Source: Armigeres subalbatus
Lineage: Eukaryota > Arthropoda > Insecta > Diptera > Culicidae
Length of the DNA: 64,000 bases
Direction of reading: 5' to 3'
Assembly: GCF_024139115.2 (NCBI RefSeq)
Contig: NC_085141.1
Coordinates: forward strand, 390,338,632-390,402,631
Shown: piece by piece, positions 20,504-32,400 of the stretch
Layout: each line of letters begins with the position of its first letter
Numbering within the stretch: position 1 is the first letter of the stretch
Notes under the pieces: generated by a model
The model's database searches: none
What the model was told of the DNA's origin: nothing
Seen by the model: the letters and a program-made list of their open reading frames with translations, nothing else
Made by a program: the position numbers and the translations under genes

Positions 20504-21860
20504 CGATATATCAAGTTTATGTCTTCACAAAAGTTGTAGCAAAATTTATCCAGAAAAACCAAGGCACCAAGTTTGAAATTTCATTGCTTCTAGAAGTTTG
20601 GCCTTCGATTTTTTTTTTGAGTTTTGTTTCAACTTTTGTGAAAACAAATAACCTTGTATGTTGTAAAGTAGAGAAATTACATTTTTTCGAGCTAAACCGA
20701 TCATTAGTAAGGAGGGAAAATCTATTTTTATAAATAAAAACTGTTTTTCTAGATAACATTAGATTAAGTCATTTGGCATCGCAAATTTTTATGGGTAAAA
20801 TTGTCATAACTAAACTATGATGAAAGATGAAACAATGGGATATTATTCCACTAAATAGATTTGAACTCGGTTTCACGTTCCGCTGTGATGCCTTTACTTT
20901 TCGTATAGCATTTGGTTGGCGCTATCAATGACACGCAAACAGACGAAAAAGTAAACTTTATTCCTTAAAGAAAAAATCAGTTCATTATTGATATGCAGTG
21001 TACATTTGAGATAAGCAATTGATAAAATGTGAAGATTATTCAAGAAGTTTATGTGTTATATGTGTTCATCCCGTCAGTCTCCTGGAATATCCTTAGTAAG
21101 GGATCCAGAAAGCCCCAAATATTATCAAAAGGTCATTGGGATAATTTTATATTCATACTAGGTATATAAACCTACAAATGCTCGTCAAGGTTCAAAAGAA
21201 ATATCCATGATGTTTTATTAGGCCTAAGAAATTAATAGGATTTCTAAAAGGTTAAGAACTTTCATACAGACAAACATTATTTGTGATGGAAACACTTCTC
21301 ACGGGTACAGGAATTTCACACTATGGAAGTGAGTTCGTAACGATATGCACGAGTTAGGACAATTAAATTACATAAGCAAGTTTTGTTAGGAGTATTCATA
21401 AATTGCTCATGTGGTAACATTTTCAAAGAATCCCGAAAATGTTTTTGAGGATTGTTAAATTCTACTACGTGAACCCATTTAACTTATTTTGAACACCTAA
21501 ATGTAACACAAACCGAGTAGCTCCCACTGTTATTTATCTGTAAACTAATGAATCAGACCTCGCCCGATTATTGTTTGCATTTCTGACTATTGAGGAGCGC
21601 CACACTTTGGATAGATTTCTTCGTTAGCTTGACTACTTTCTACAGAAAACATCAAAATGGTACATTTTTGTAATTAACTAATATTCAAAACATTTGTTTG
21701 CTATTACAAATAAATATATGTGTAAAAACTGTAGATCCCATGCCTAAAAAGTATTGCAAATCAGATCATCGATATTGCATACCCTTAACCCAGAGTTTGC
21801 TTATGCTACTAGAAAATGAAATTATGTGTTTGATTCTCCCAGGTTTATGATACTTCCAGC
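20504..21860. other. No gene recognised
   Basis: AT-rich DNA with only short random frames on both strands. Confidence 0.45.
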
Positions 21861-21871
21861 CAACCGGGTAG

Positions 21872-22138
21872 GGGGAACCGACAGAGCACCTACACTGCTT
21901 GATTAAGACAAGCACCGGTCCGCAAAAACTGTTCCTGCCGCTATATGTGCCACCACAGGGAACCTCTGCACAGCAGTGTCTGCTGGATATTGAAGTAAAC
22001 GAGAGAATAATAACACGGTTCTGCGGAAGAACACCGTTCCCAAATGCTGCGAACGGCTCGGTCTTCCGCCTGCCCCGTCCGCGACCCAACCCAGGGTTGG
22101 TTGGAAGTAAACCGAAATCAAAGGAAGACGAAGGCTAA
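21872..22138 (+). CDS. Possible host exon, CUB-like
   Basis: A GC-rich open block in AT-rich surroundings. The plus frame after a stop at 21869 reads GEPTEHLHCLIKTSTG, KLFLPLYVPP, QQCLLDIEV and IITRFCGRTPFP. Spaced cysteines with a terminal FCG recall the end of a CUB domain, an extracellular beta-sandwich. Candidate acceptors (TCCCAG near 21842, GGGTAG at 21871) and a possible donor (CGGTCT near 22060) are present. The minus strand is also open over the same block, so strand is not certain. No gene is named; this could be noncoding GC-rich sequence. Confidence 0.25.
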   Translation, partial: GEPTEHLHCLIKTSTGPQKLFLPLYVPPQGTSAQQCLLDIEVNERIITRFCGRTPFPNAANGSVFRLPRPRPNPGLVGSKPKSKEDEG

Positions 22139-23080
22139 ATTGAAACATATGTGAGCTCTGTTATGCCAGCCAGTATCACACTCCAGCGCAAGAAGTGGTC
22201 TCCGGTCGTTCAAATTGAGACGGACGAACTCGGAAGAAGATGACTGTATCGGTTGGAGGGCTCACGTGTGGTAACATCATCAGCGGCAGGCAGTAGCCTG
22301 CCGATGAGGGCAGTCAGCAGCAGCAGCGCGGTCCGACAAGGAGCGGAAGGTTAGATTCTTAATGAAGTGTAAGCGTAAGCAGAACCCTGTAATTATCAAC
22401 ACTGCACCAATGTGTGGGACGGAAGGATGAGAAAGGCGCAGAAGACCACCCATCGACTCATGTTGATGCAATTAATTAAAGATTTTCAGTTTCGTTTCCT
22501 TTGCGAAAATGAGGAATGAAAGTGAGAGATGGGAAGGAAATTGTACCGGGGTTTTCTAATGATTTTCGGATTTTTTTTCCCAGTTTTGTTTAGTTTAGTG
22601 TGCAAACAGATACACTGATTCGTTATTTTGTTGGAGCATCAAGTTTGAAAATTGTGTGCTCGTTATGAACACACACAAAAATCCTATCATGCTCTAATGT
22701 CTTAATTCCAAAAATCATATTTTGCCGTGAAATGAAATCATGTTTGTTGAGGTGAATTCTAACAAATTGAGATTCATCATTTTCATACACTATACCCAAC
22801 CAGCGGATGGCAGATTTTAATACAGTTCTGCATAAGAACCTTACAGAAACAGTATAATAATGTGGCATATACAATTTTGGAAGATTTTAATACTATTGTT
22901 GTTTCTTACAGATTTGTGTTATTTTTTATAGGTACAATATATGTATAAAAATCTTAAAGATTTGTATATGCCAAGATTTTATTCAATAATTGTCAGATTT
23001 GTTTTTTGGCCATCGACATCGAATATCAATTATATAGGGTAAACAATCCAATAGTCGTGGATGTTCCTACAGTTGCGGTA
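22139..23080. other. No gene; short CAG-type repeat
   Basis: 22270-22345 is GC-rich with GCAGCAGCAGCGCGG and GGCAGTAGCCTGCC. The remainder is AT-rich with no recognised gene. Confidence 0.4.
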
Positions 23081-23088
23081 GTGCAGCT

Positions 23089-23789
23089 TAGACTGGCCCA
23101 GGAAACAAAAAGTTGTCTAATTCCACGGGGCACCCCCCAGGATTGTGTCTTTGGGTGAGAAAATCAATCTCTGAAAATTTCAGCACAATCGCTTGTCGCA
23201 TAAGCTGGCGCATTTGATTTGAAGTTTGTATGGGGATTTCAGCCAAAATGTATAGGAAAATACACCTCCGTCACTTATTCGATCTGGAAATTGGTTCTGA
23301 TTGCTCGATTGACCTCAGAATTGCAAAAACGGCAGTTGGTGTGCTACAGAACAATTCCACAGAACATTGTATGATGATTAAATGAACTTTTATATAGGTT
23401 TCGGCTGATGCGATTCGATCAATAAATCAAAAAATACACAATTCAGCTCCTAATAAATCAGTCGAAAACTATATAAAAGTTCATTTAATCATCATACAAT
23501 GTTCTGTGGAATTGTTCTGTAGCATACCAACTGCCGTTTTTGCAATTCTGAGGTCAATCGAGCAATCAGAACCAATTTCCAGAACGAATGAGTGACGGAG
23601 GTGTATTTTCCTATACATTTTGACTGAAATTCCCATACAAACTTCAAATCAATTGCGCCAGCTTATGCAACAAGCGATTGAGCTGAAATTTTGACAGATT
23701 GATTTTCTCACCTTAAGACACAATTCTGGGAGGTGCCCCGTGGAATTCTACAACTTTTATTTCTCCCCATACTAAGCTGGGCCAGTCTA
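23089..23789. mobile_element. hAT-type foldback element, 701 bp
   Basis: Terminal inverted repeat TAGACTGGCCCA / TGGGCCAGTCTA with the exact 8-bp TSD GTGCAGCT (23081-23088, 23790-23797). The tip TAGAC resembles hAT ends (YARNG) only in its first three bases, and the 8-bp TSD is hAT-like. Arms of about 310 bases pair almost throughout (CAACTGCCGTTTTTGC mirrors GCAAAAACGGCAGTTG), with a ~60-base loop near 23400-23465. No coding capacity. A transcript would form a long hairpin. Confidence 0.92.
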
Positions 23790-23797
23790 GTGCAGCT

Positions 23798-24460
23798 GTT
23801 TTTACAAAATCTACATGTTGAACGCAGCAACCCATCTACTCCATCAATTTGTAAACCTGTCATTAGGCGAAATTGAAAAACGGGTTTAAATTTCCCGCAA
23901 AATCGGTAAAATATCACTAAAATACCTTTTTCTCAGCTTTGCGCTATTAGTTGCGGTAGTGTTCTTTTCATATAGTAGCGAGTTCCATATGAAAACATTG
24001 GAATTCGCAACTATAGGAACCCGTATTAAAAATTATCACATCTATTGGAACACTGCACCAATTGTTGGAGGTTCCATTCTAGAAGACAACGATGGATGTT
24101 GCTGCAATTAGGAAGGGTTATGCTGAATCATTCTCACATGATAGTGAATGGTAGTATCATTTAATAACATCTCAGTTGTAGCAAGTTGTCGTCAAAAACT
24201 TTTAAAGTTTTGGTATCAATTGATACTTATATAAACAGAAAATTATCATTTGACATCAATGTCAACAATGAAATTTAATCTGCTTTTTGACATTGTGTGT
24301 TGGTGTTACGTAGAGAAACACGTTCAAAAGGTAAGGTTAAATACTTCAAATTGAGATACAATTATCGAACGATTCTTACTCCCTAGCTGATAATTTGGAT
24401 ATGTTATCGCGTGAGAGTGTTGTTCATCCTCGATTATTTGAAAATTTGATTTTTCCATCC
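23798..24460. other. No gene recognised
   Basis: AT-rich DNA; only short frames. It ends at the A-rich 3' tail of the next LINE. Confidence 0.45.
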
Positions 24461-25985
24461 CTATTATTATTATTATTTATTCAGACTAAGGCCGAAGTGG
24501 CCTGTGCGGTATATAATAAGAATCTTCTCCATTCGGCTCGGTCCATGGCAACAAGTCATCTTCTACCTGATCGATCCACCTTGCCTTGATCGTTGTCGAG
24601 AACGATTTTCACCGGGTTACTGTCCGACATTCTGGCTACGTGCCCGGCCCATCGCAGTCGTCCGATTTTCGTGGTGTGAACGATCGATGGTTCTCCCAGC
24701 AGCTCATGCAACTCGTGGTTCATTCGCCTCCTCCACGTACCGTCTGCCATCTGCACCCCACCATAGATGGTATGCAGCACTTCCCTGTCGAAAACTCCAA
24801 GTGCGCGTTGGTCCTCCACGAGCATCGTCCAGGTCTCGTGTCCGTAGAGGACTACCGGTCTAATGAGCGTTTTGTAGATTGTCAGTTTGGTACAGCGGCG
24901 AACTCTATTCGATCGGAGCGCCTTGCGGAATCCAAAGTACGTACGATTTCCAGCCACTATGCGTCTCCGAATTTCTCTGCTGGTATCATTTTCGGCAGTC
25001 ACCAGTGAGCCCAAGTACACAAATTCTTCTACCACCTCGATTTCGTCACCACCGATGCAAACTCGCGGTGGGCGGCTCATATTGTCTTCTCTTGAACCTC
25101 TTCCTATCATGTACTTCGTCTTCGATGAGTTGATGACTAGTCCGATCCGCTTAGCTTCCCTCTTCCGTCTGATGTAGGCTTCCTCCATCTTCTCAAAGTT
25201 ACGTGCCATAATATCTATGGCGAAGCCTGGCGAAGCTGGACGGACTTATTGAAAATTGTACCACTCGTGTTAATCCCTGCTCTTCCTATTACCTCTTCCA
25301 AAGCGATGTTGAATAGCAGACACGAAAGACCATCACCTTGCCGTAACCCTCTGCGGGTTTCGAAGGGACTCGAGAATGTCCCTGAAACTTGAACTACGCA
25401 CATCACCCGATCCATCGTCGCTTTGATCAACCGTGTCAGTTTATCCGGAAATCCGTGTTCGTGGTCCCGATCGATTGTATCATATGCGGCTTTGAAGTCG
25501 ATGAATAGATGATGTGTAGGCACGTTGTATTCGCGGCATTTCTGCAGTACTTGGCGAATGGCGAACACATGGTCCATGGTGGAGCGTTTGCCCATAAAAC
25601 CCGCCTGGTATTGCCCCACGAACTCCCTTGCAATTGGTGCTAATCGACGGCATAAAATTTGGGAGAGTACCTTGTAGGCGGCGTTCAGCAATGTGATTGC
25701 GCAGTAGTTGCTACAATCCAGCTTTTCGCCCTTTTTGTAGATGGGACACACGACACCTTCCATCCACTCCTGCGGCAAAACTTCTTCCTCCCAAATCTTG
25801 GTAATGACCCAGTGCAGCGCTCTAGCCAGTGCCTCACCACCGTGTTTAAGCAGCTCTCCTGGTAGTTGGTCGACTCCAGGGGCTTTGTTGTTCTTCAGCC
25901 GGCCAATCTCCTCCTGGATTTCCTGGAGATCCGGAGCCGGTACAATTATGTTCTGCGCGCGTTCTTCCCGTTTATGTCCTTAAGG
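24461..25985 (-). pseudogene. RTE-type LINE, RT and C-terminal domain, 5'-truncated
   Basis: Minus-strand frames 25778-25215 and 25209-24556 give an RT (NAAYKVLSQILCRRL, HHLFIDFKAAYDTIDR, RQGDGLSCLLFNIALEEV) and a C-terminal region (VLYGHETWTMLVEDQRALG, RLRWAGHVARM). The catalytic FADD block is damaged: sequence around 25215-25230 reads GFA then IDIMARNFE, so the Asp pair is missing and the frame shifts. The 3' end is a (TAA)n-like tail at 24461-24480, as in RTE elements. The endonuclease is absent. It is a different family from copies A and B. Inactive. Confidence 0.88.
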
Positions 25986-26391
25986 TCTGAGGGAAGGGTT
26001 TTCCGTTAAAAAAGCACGTGGTAGCTTTCTCTCTAAGAGAGAAAATTTCCCTTTTCAGCCCGCCAGAATGACGCTGTCAGTGTCGCCAAAATTATATCAT
26101 CATTATGCAGTTTACAATTGCTTGAGAATTTGCCGTAAACGGAGAACAAAAGGAATTGGCAACAATGGGGAAGAAATTTATCACTCATGCAGTGGCTCGG
26201 CGAGAAAGCAGCAACAGTGCCGACCAATCACGCAATGAGGAAATCAAAATAAACAAACTCCAGGTGGTTTTGGAAAATGAAAACTTGAGCCGTTTCTAGA
26301 ACAACATTAGAAAATATCGTGAGAGGATTTCTGTATAAGGTTTCCACACAAGCTTTGAAAAGTATTTGGGTGATAACAGTGGTGCTGGTGT
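25986..26391. other. Unique flank of the 9-bp array
   Basis: No gene recognised. 26290-26305 (AGCCGTTTCTAGAACAA) weakly mirrors the array's right flank near 31028-31045 (CTAGAACGGCTGAT), possibly by chance. Confidence 0.4.
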
Positions 26392-29300
26392 AAATGAGAC
26401 AAATAAGACAAATAAGACAAATAAGACAAATAAGATAAATAAGACAAATAAGACAAATAAGACAAATAAGACAAATAAGACAAATAAGACAAATAAGACA
26501 AATAAGACAAATAAGACAAATAAGACAAATAAGACAAATAAGACAAATAAAGACAAATAAGACAAATAAGACAAATAAGACAAATAAGACAAATAAGACA
26601 AATAAGACAAATAAGACAAATAAGACAAATAAGACAAATAAGACAAATAAGACAAATAAGACAAATAAGACAAATAAGACAAATAAGACAAATAAGACAA
26701 ATAAGACAAATAAGACAAATAAGACAAATAAGACAAATAAGACAAATAAGACAAATAAAGACAAATAAGACAAATAAGACAAATAAGACAAATAAGACAA
26801 ATAAGACAAATAAGACAAATAAGACAAATAAGACAAATAAGACAAATAAGACAAATAAGACAAATAAGACAAATAAGACAAATAAGACAACAAGACAAAT
26901 AAGACAAATAAGACAAACAAGACAAATAAGACAAATAAGACAAATAAGACAAATAAGACAAATAAAGACAATAAGACAAATAAAGACAAATAAGACAAAC
27001 AAGACAAATAAGACAAATAAGACAAATAAGACAAATAAGACAAATAAGACAAATAAGACAAATAAAGACAAATAAATAAGATAAATAAGACAAATAAGAC
27101 AAATAAGACAAATAAGACAAATAAAGACAATAAAGACAATAAAGACAAAAAAGACAAATAAGACAAATAAGACAAATAAGACAAACAAGACAAATAAGAC
27201 AAATAAGACAAATAAGACAAATAAGACAAATAAGACAAATAAGACAAATAAGACAAATAAGACAAATAAGACAAATAAGACAAATAAGACAAATAAGACA
27301 AATAAGACAAATAAGAAAAATAAGACAAATAAGACAAATAAGACAAATAAGACAAATAAGACAAATAAGACAAATAAGACAAATAAGACAAATAAAACAA
27401 TTAAGACAAACAAGACAAATAAAACAAATAAGCCAAAAATAAGACAAAAATAAGACAAAAATAAGACAAATAAGACAAATAAGACAAATAAGACAAATAA
27501 GACAAATAAGACAAATAAGACAAATAAGACAAATAAGACAAATAAGACAAATAAGACAAATAAGACAAATAAGACAAATAAGACAAATAAGACAAATAAG
27601 ACAAATAAGACAAATAAGACAAATAAGACAAATAAGACAAACAAGACAAATAAGACAAATAAGACAAATAAGACAAATAAGACAAATAAGACAAATAAGA
27701 CAAATAAGACAAATAAGACAAATAAGACAAATAAGACAAATAAGACAAATAAGACAAATAAGACAAATAAGACAACAAGACAAATAAGACAAATAAGACA
27801 AATAAGACAAATAAGAAAAGAAAGACAAATAAGACAAATAAGACAAATAAAACAAATAGGACAAATAAGACAAATAAGACAAATAAGACAAATAAGACAA
27901 ATAAGACAAATAAGACAAACAAGAAAAAAAAAAACAAATAAGACAAACAAGAAAAAAAACAAATAAGACAAATAGAACAGACAAAACAAACACAAATAAG
28001 ACAAATAGGACAAATAAGACAAATAAGACAAATAAGACAAATAAGACAAATAAGACAAATAAGACAAATAAAGACAAATAAGACAAAGACAAAATAAGAC
28101 AAATAAGACAAATAAGACAAATAAGACAAATAAGACAAATAAGACAACAAGACAAATAAGACAAATAAGACAAATAAGACAAATAAGACAAACAAGACAA
28201 ATAAGACAAATAAAGACAAATAATACAAACAAGACAAACAAGACAAATAAGACCAATAAGACAAATAAGACAAATGAGACAAATAAGACAAATAAGACCA
28301 ATAAGACAAATAAGACAATAAGACAAATAAGACAAATAAAGACAAATAAGACAAATAAGACAAATAAAGACAAATAAGACAAATGAGACAAATAAGACAA
28401 AAAAGTCGAAAAAGACAAAAAAAAACAAATAAGACAAATAAGACAAATAAGTTAAATAAGTTAAATAAGACAAATAAGACAAACAAGACAAACAAGACAA
28501 GTAAGACAAATGAGACAAATAAGACAAATAAGCCAAATAAGACAAATAAGACAAATAGGACAAATAGGACAACTGAGACAAATACAACAAGACAAATAAG
28601 ACAAATAAGACAAATAAGACAAATAAGACAAATAAGACAAATAAGACAAATAAGACAAATAAGACAAATAAGACAAATAAAGACAAATAAGACAAATAAG
28701 ACAAATAAAGACAAATAAGACAAATAAGACAAATAAGACAAATAAGACAAATAAGACAAATAAGACAAATAAGACAAATAAGACAAATAAGACAAATAAG
28801 ACAAATAAGACAAATAAGACAAATAAGACAAATAAGACAAATAAGACAAATAAGACAAATAAGACAAATAAGACAAATAAGACAAATAAGACAAATAAGA
28901 CAAATAAGACAAATAAGACAAATAAGACAAATAAGACAAATAAGACAAATAAGACAAATAAGACAAATAAGACAAATAAGACAAATAAGACAAATAAGAC
29001 AAACAAGACAAATAAGACAAATAAGACAAATAAGACAAATAAGACAAATAAGACAAATAAGACAAATAAGACAAATAAGACAAACAAGACAAATAAGACA
29101 AATAAGACAAATAAGACAAATAAGACAAATAAGACAAATAAGACAAATAAGACAAATAAGACAAATAAGACAAATAAGACAAACAAGACAAATAAGACAA
29201 ATAAGACAAATAAGACAAATAAGACAAATAAGACAAATAAGACAAACAAGACAAATAAGACAAATAAGACAAATAAGACAAATAAGACAAATAAGACAAA

Positions 29301-30988
29301 TAAGACAAATAAGACAAATAAGACAAATAAGACAAATAAGACAACAAGACAAATAAGACAAATAAGACAAATAAGACAAATAAGACAAATAAGACAAATA
29401 AGACAAATAAGACAAATAAGACAAATAAGACAAATAAGACAAATAAGACAAATAAGACAAATAAGACAAATAAGACAAATAAGACAAATAAGACAAATAA
29501 GACAAATAAGACAAATAAGACAAATAAGACAAATAAGACAAATAAGACAAATAAGACAAATAAGACAAATAAGACAAATAAGACAAATAAGACAAATAAG
29601 ACAAATAAGACAAATAAGACAAATAAGACAAACAAGACAAATAAGACAAATAAGACAAATAAGACAAATAAGACAAACAAGACAAATAAGACAAATAAGA
29701 CAAATAGACAACAAATAAGACAAATAAGACAAACAAGACAAATAAGACAAATAAGACAAATAAAGACAAATAAGACAAATAAGACAACAAGACAAATAAG
29801 ACAAATACAATAAGACAAATAAGACAAATAAGACAAATAAGACAAATAAGACAAATAAGACAAATAAGACAAATAAGACAAATAAGACAAATAAGACAAA
29901 TAAGACAAATAAGACAAATAAGACAAATAAGACAAATAAGACAAATAAGACAAATAAGACAAATAAGACAACAAGACAAATAAGACAAATAAGACAACAA
30001 GACAAATAAGACAAATAAGACAAATAAGACAAATAAGACAAATAAGACAAATAAGACAAATAAGACAAATAAGACAAATAAGACAAATAAGACAAATAAG
30101 ACAACAGACAAGAACAAATAAGACAAATACGACCAATAAGACAAATAAGACAAATAAGACAAATAAGACAAATAAGACAAATAAGACAAATAAGACAAAT
30201 AAGACAAATAAGACAAATAAGACAAATAAGACAAATAAGACAATAAGACAAATAAGACAAATAAGACAAATAAAGACAAATAAGACAAATAAGACAAATA
30301 AGGCAAATAGGACAACCAAGACAAATAAGACAAATAAGACAAATAAGACAATAAGACAAATAAGACAAATAAGACAAATAAGACAAATAAGACAAATAAG
30401 ACAAATAAGACAAATAAGACAAATAAGACAAATAAGACAAATAAGACAAATAAGACAAATAAGACAAATAAGACAAATAAGACAAATAAGACAAATAAGA
30501 CAAATAAGACAAATAAGACAAATAAGACAAATAAGACAAATAAGACAAATAAGACAAATAAGACAAATAAGACAAATAAGACAAATAAGACAAATAAGAC
30601 AAATAAGACAAATAAGACAAATAAGACAAATAAGACAAATAAAACAAATAAGACAAATAATACAAATAAGACAAATAAGACAAATAATACAAATAAGACA
30701 AATAAGACAAATAAGACAAATAAGACAAATAAGACAAATAAGACAAATAAGACAAATAATACAAATAAAACAAATAAGACAAATAATACAAATAAGACAA
30801 ATAAGACAAATAAGACAAATAAGACAAATAAGACAAATAAGACAAATAAGACAAATAAGACAAATAAGACAAATAAGACAAATAAGACAAATAAGACAAA
30901 TAAGACAAATAAGACAAATAAGACAAATAAGACAAATAAGACAAATAAGACAAATAAGACAAATAAGACAAATAAGACAAATAAGACA
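26392..30988 (+). repeat. 4.6-kb minisatellite of 9-bp unit AAGACAAAT
   Basis: About 500 head-to-tail copies of AAGACAAAT. Variants include AAGACAAAC, 10-base AAAGACAAAT and shorter AAGACAAC. A more degenerate zone lies around 27780-28600. Since 9 is a multiple of 3, every frame that lacks a stop stays open: the minus strand gives LFV/SYL/ICL repeats over 1,500 codons, and these are not genes. The borders are sharp (ATGAGACAAATAAG left, AAGACACTCTTCC right). Confidence 0.97.
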
Positions 30989-32400
30989 CTCTTCCTTGGG
31001 CGAATGGTCCAAGAAAATTGAAAATCCATCTAGAACGGCTGATTTATTGAAGATCAAAGTTTTTCAAGTCTATCATATTTTCGTGACTTTTTTTATTTTT
31101 CGCAAACGTAAAGTGAAAAGACTGCACCCTCAAGTCTCTGCTTTTCATATCAAAGTTTTATCACACACAGCACTGCCCTCGTCAAGTCACAAAGATAGCG
31201 TATCAAGTTGTTTCCTAATTGCTTGCAACCGAGACAGCAATGCAACCACGGCATCCCGACTATGCAGAACCATTAAATCAATTCCTCGCTTAGATTGCAT
31301 TTGGTGAAACATCTTCCCCACTCACAATTAAAACGTCCCGTTTCCGCACGATAAACATGCAATTCAACCGTGCCAGTTCACTGTCGCCATTCAACAAACC
31401 TGCCGGGGCCGGCGGCCACAGCAATAGTATCAACATCGTCACCGGCAAATTGTGCGCTAATAACCAGCGACAATCATTTATCTTAATTTTTTTCTCGAAC
31501 GAGCACTTTGCGGTAAAGAAATTAAAACTTTTGCACTCAAGCGCATTGCTTTCGAGGCATTTTTCGTGTCTCGGGTGTTTCCGATGGCGAGAATTAATTC
31601 GCAGCCAAGGGCAAACCACGGAAAATAATGGATCTCTCGAGACGACAAACGGATGAACAAAAAGTGGATGTTTAAGAGCTAAAGCTTTGCTTGCATGACT
31701 TCTCAGTCATAAATTTTAAAAGCAGTCATGTGTTGTCTAATTTGAAGTAATTAAAACCAGATTTAAGATCCTTGTAAAAGAAAACAAATGCTGGACAAAT
31801 ATTCATTCCATTTTAATTTGCAATCATATTAGAACCAGATTTGTCGAACAGTTTCTTTTTTCTTACAGAACGTTGCTGTCCATTCCACTGATTGATCCCC
31901 GGAGACATCATAAGCCGATCAGGTAAAACAAAGCTGAAGAAAATAGAAAAATGTACCCCTGATCATTGATATTCCTAGATTGTAGCGACCACCAGCAGCT
32001 TAGGAGATCGCTGATGGTTATCTACGATGCGAAGGTTCAACCGACAAGCGAAACCCTATAATCGGACCGATTTCAAAAGAAGATCCCAAGAAGACGAACA
32101 GAAGAATGTTGATCGACAGTTTTTGCTACGGACAGGTACAAACATAGACCTACGGAAGGTGGCCGTCATCATTAACGGAGAGAAAGGACTGGGTGGGTAT
32201 CTCACCACACGAAGATCAATCAAGTCCAGACGGGGATGACGACGAGCTAACAAAACAAGCGAGCCGATCATAATCTCATAAATGGAAGCATGAAATTATG
32301 ATAACAGTTCGCTTGTCCCTGGGGCCGACCGGCGATGGTAGCAATCACGGGAAACCGATCATACTAGAGAGACAAGTTGTTTCTATTTAATAATCACTTA
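30989..32400. other. Unique DNA, candidate conserved noncoding block
   Basis: 31190-31640 is less AT-rich, lacks repeats and is cut by stops in all frames. It contains homeodomain-core-like TTAATT/ATTAAA words near 31270-31520. 31980-32340 has similar character. Neither has a recognised coding domain. They may be single-copy intronic or intergenic regulatory DNA; this is inference only. Confidence 0.35.

Noticed and set aside
26392..30988. CRISPR array
   Set aside because: No spacers between repeats, 9-base unit, eukaryotic context.
26228..31057. Open frames of 390-1577 codons on the minus strand (LFV, SYL and ICL repeats)
   Set aside because: Produced by a 9-bp repeat whose length is a multiple of three; repetitive, no real start or domain, several frames open at once.
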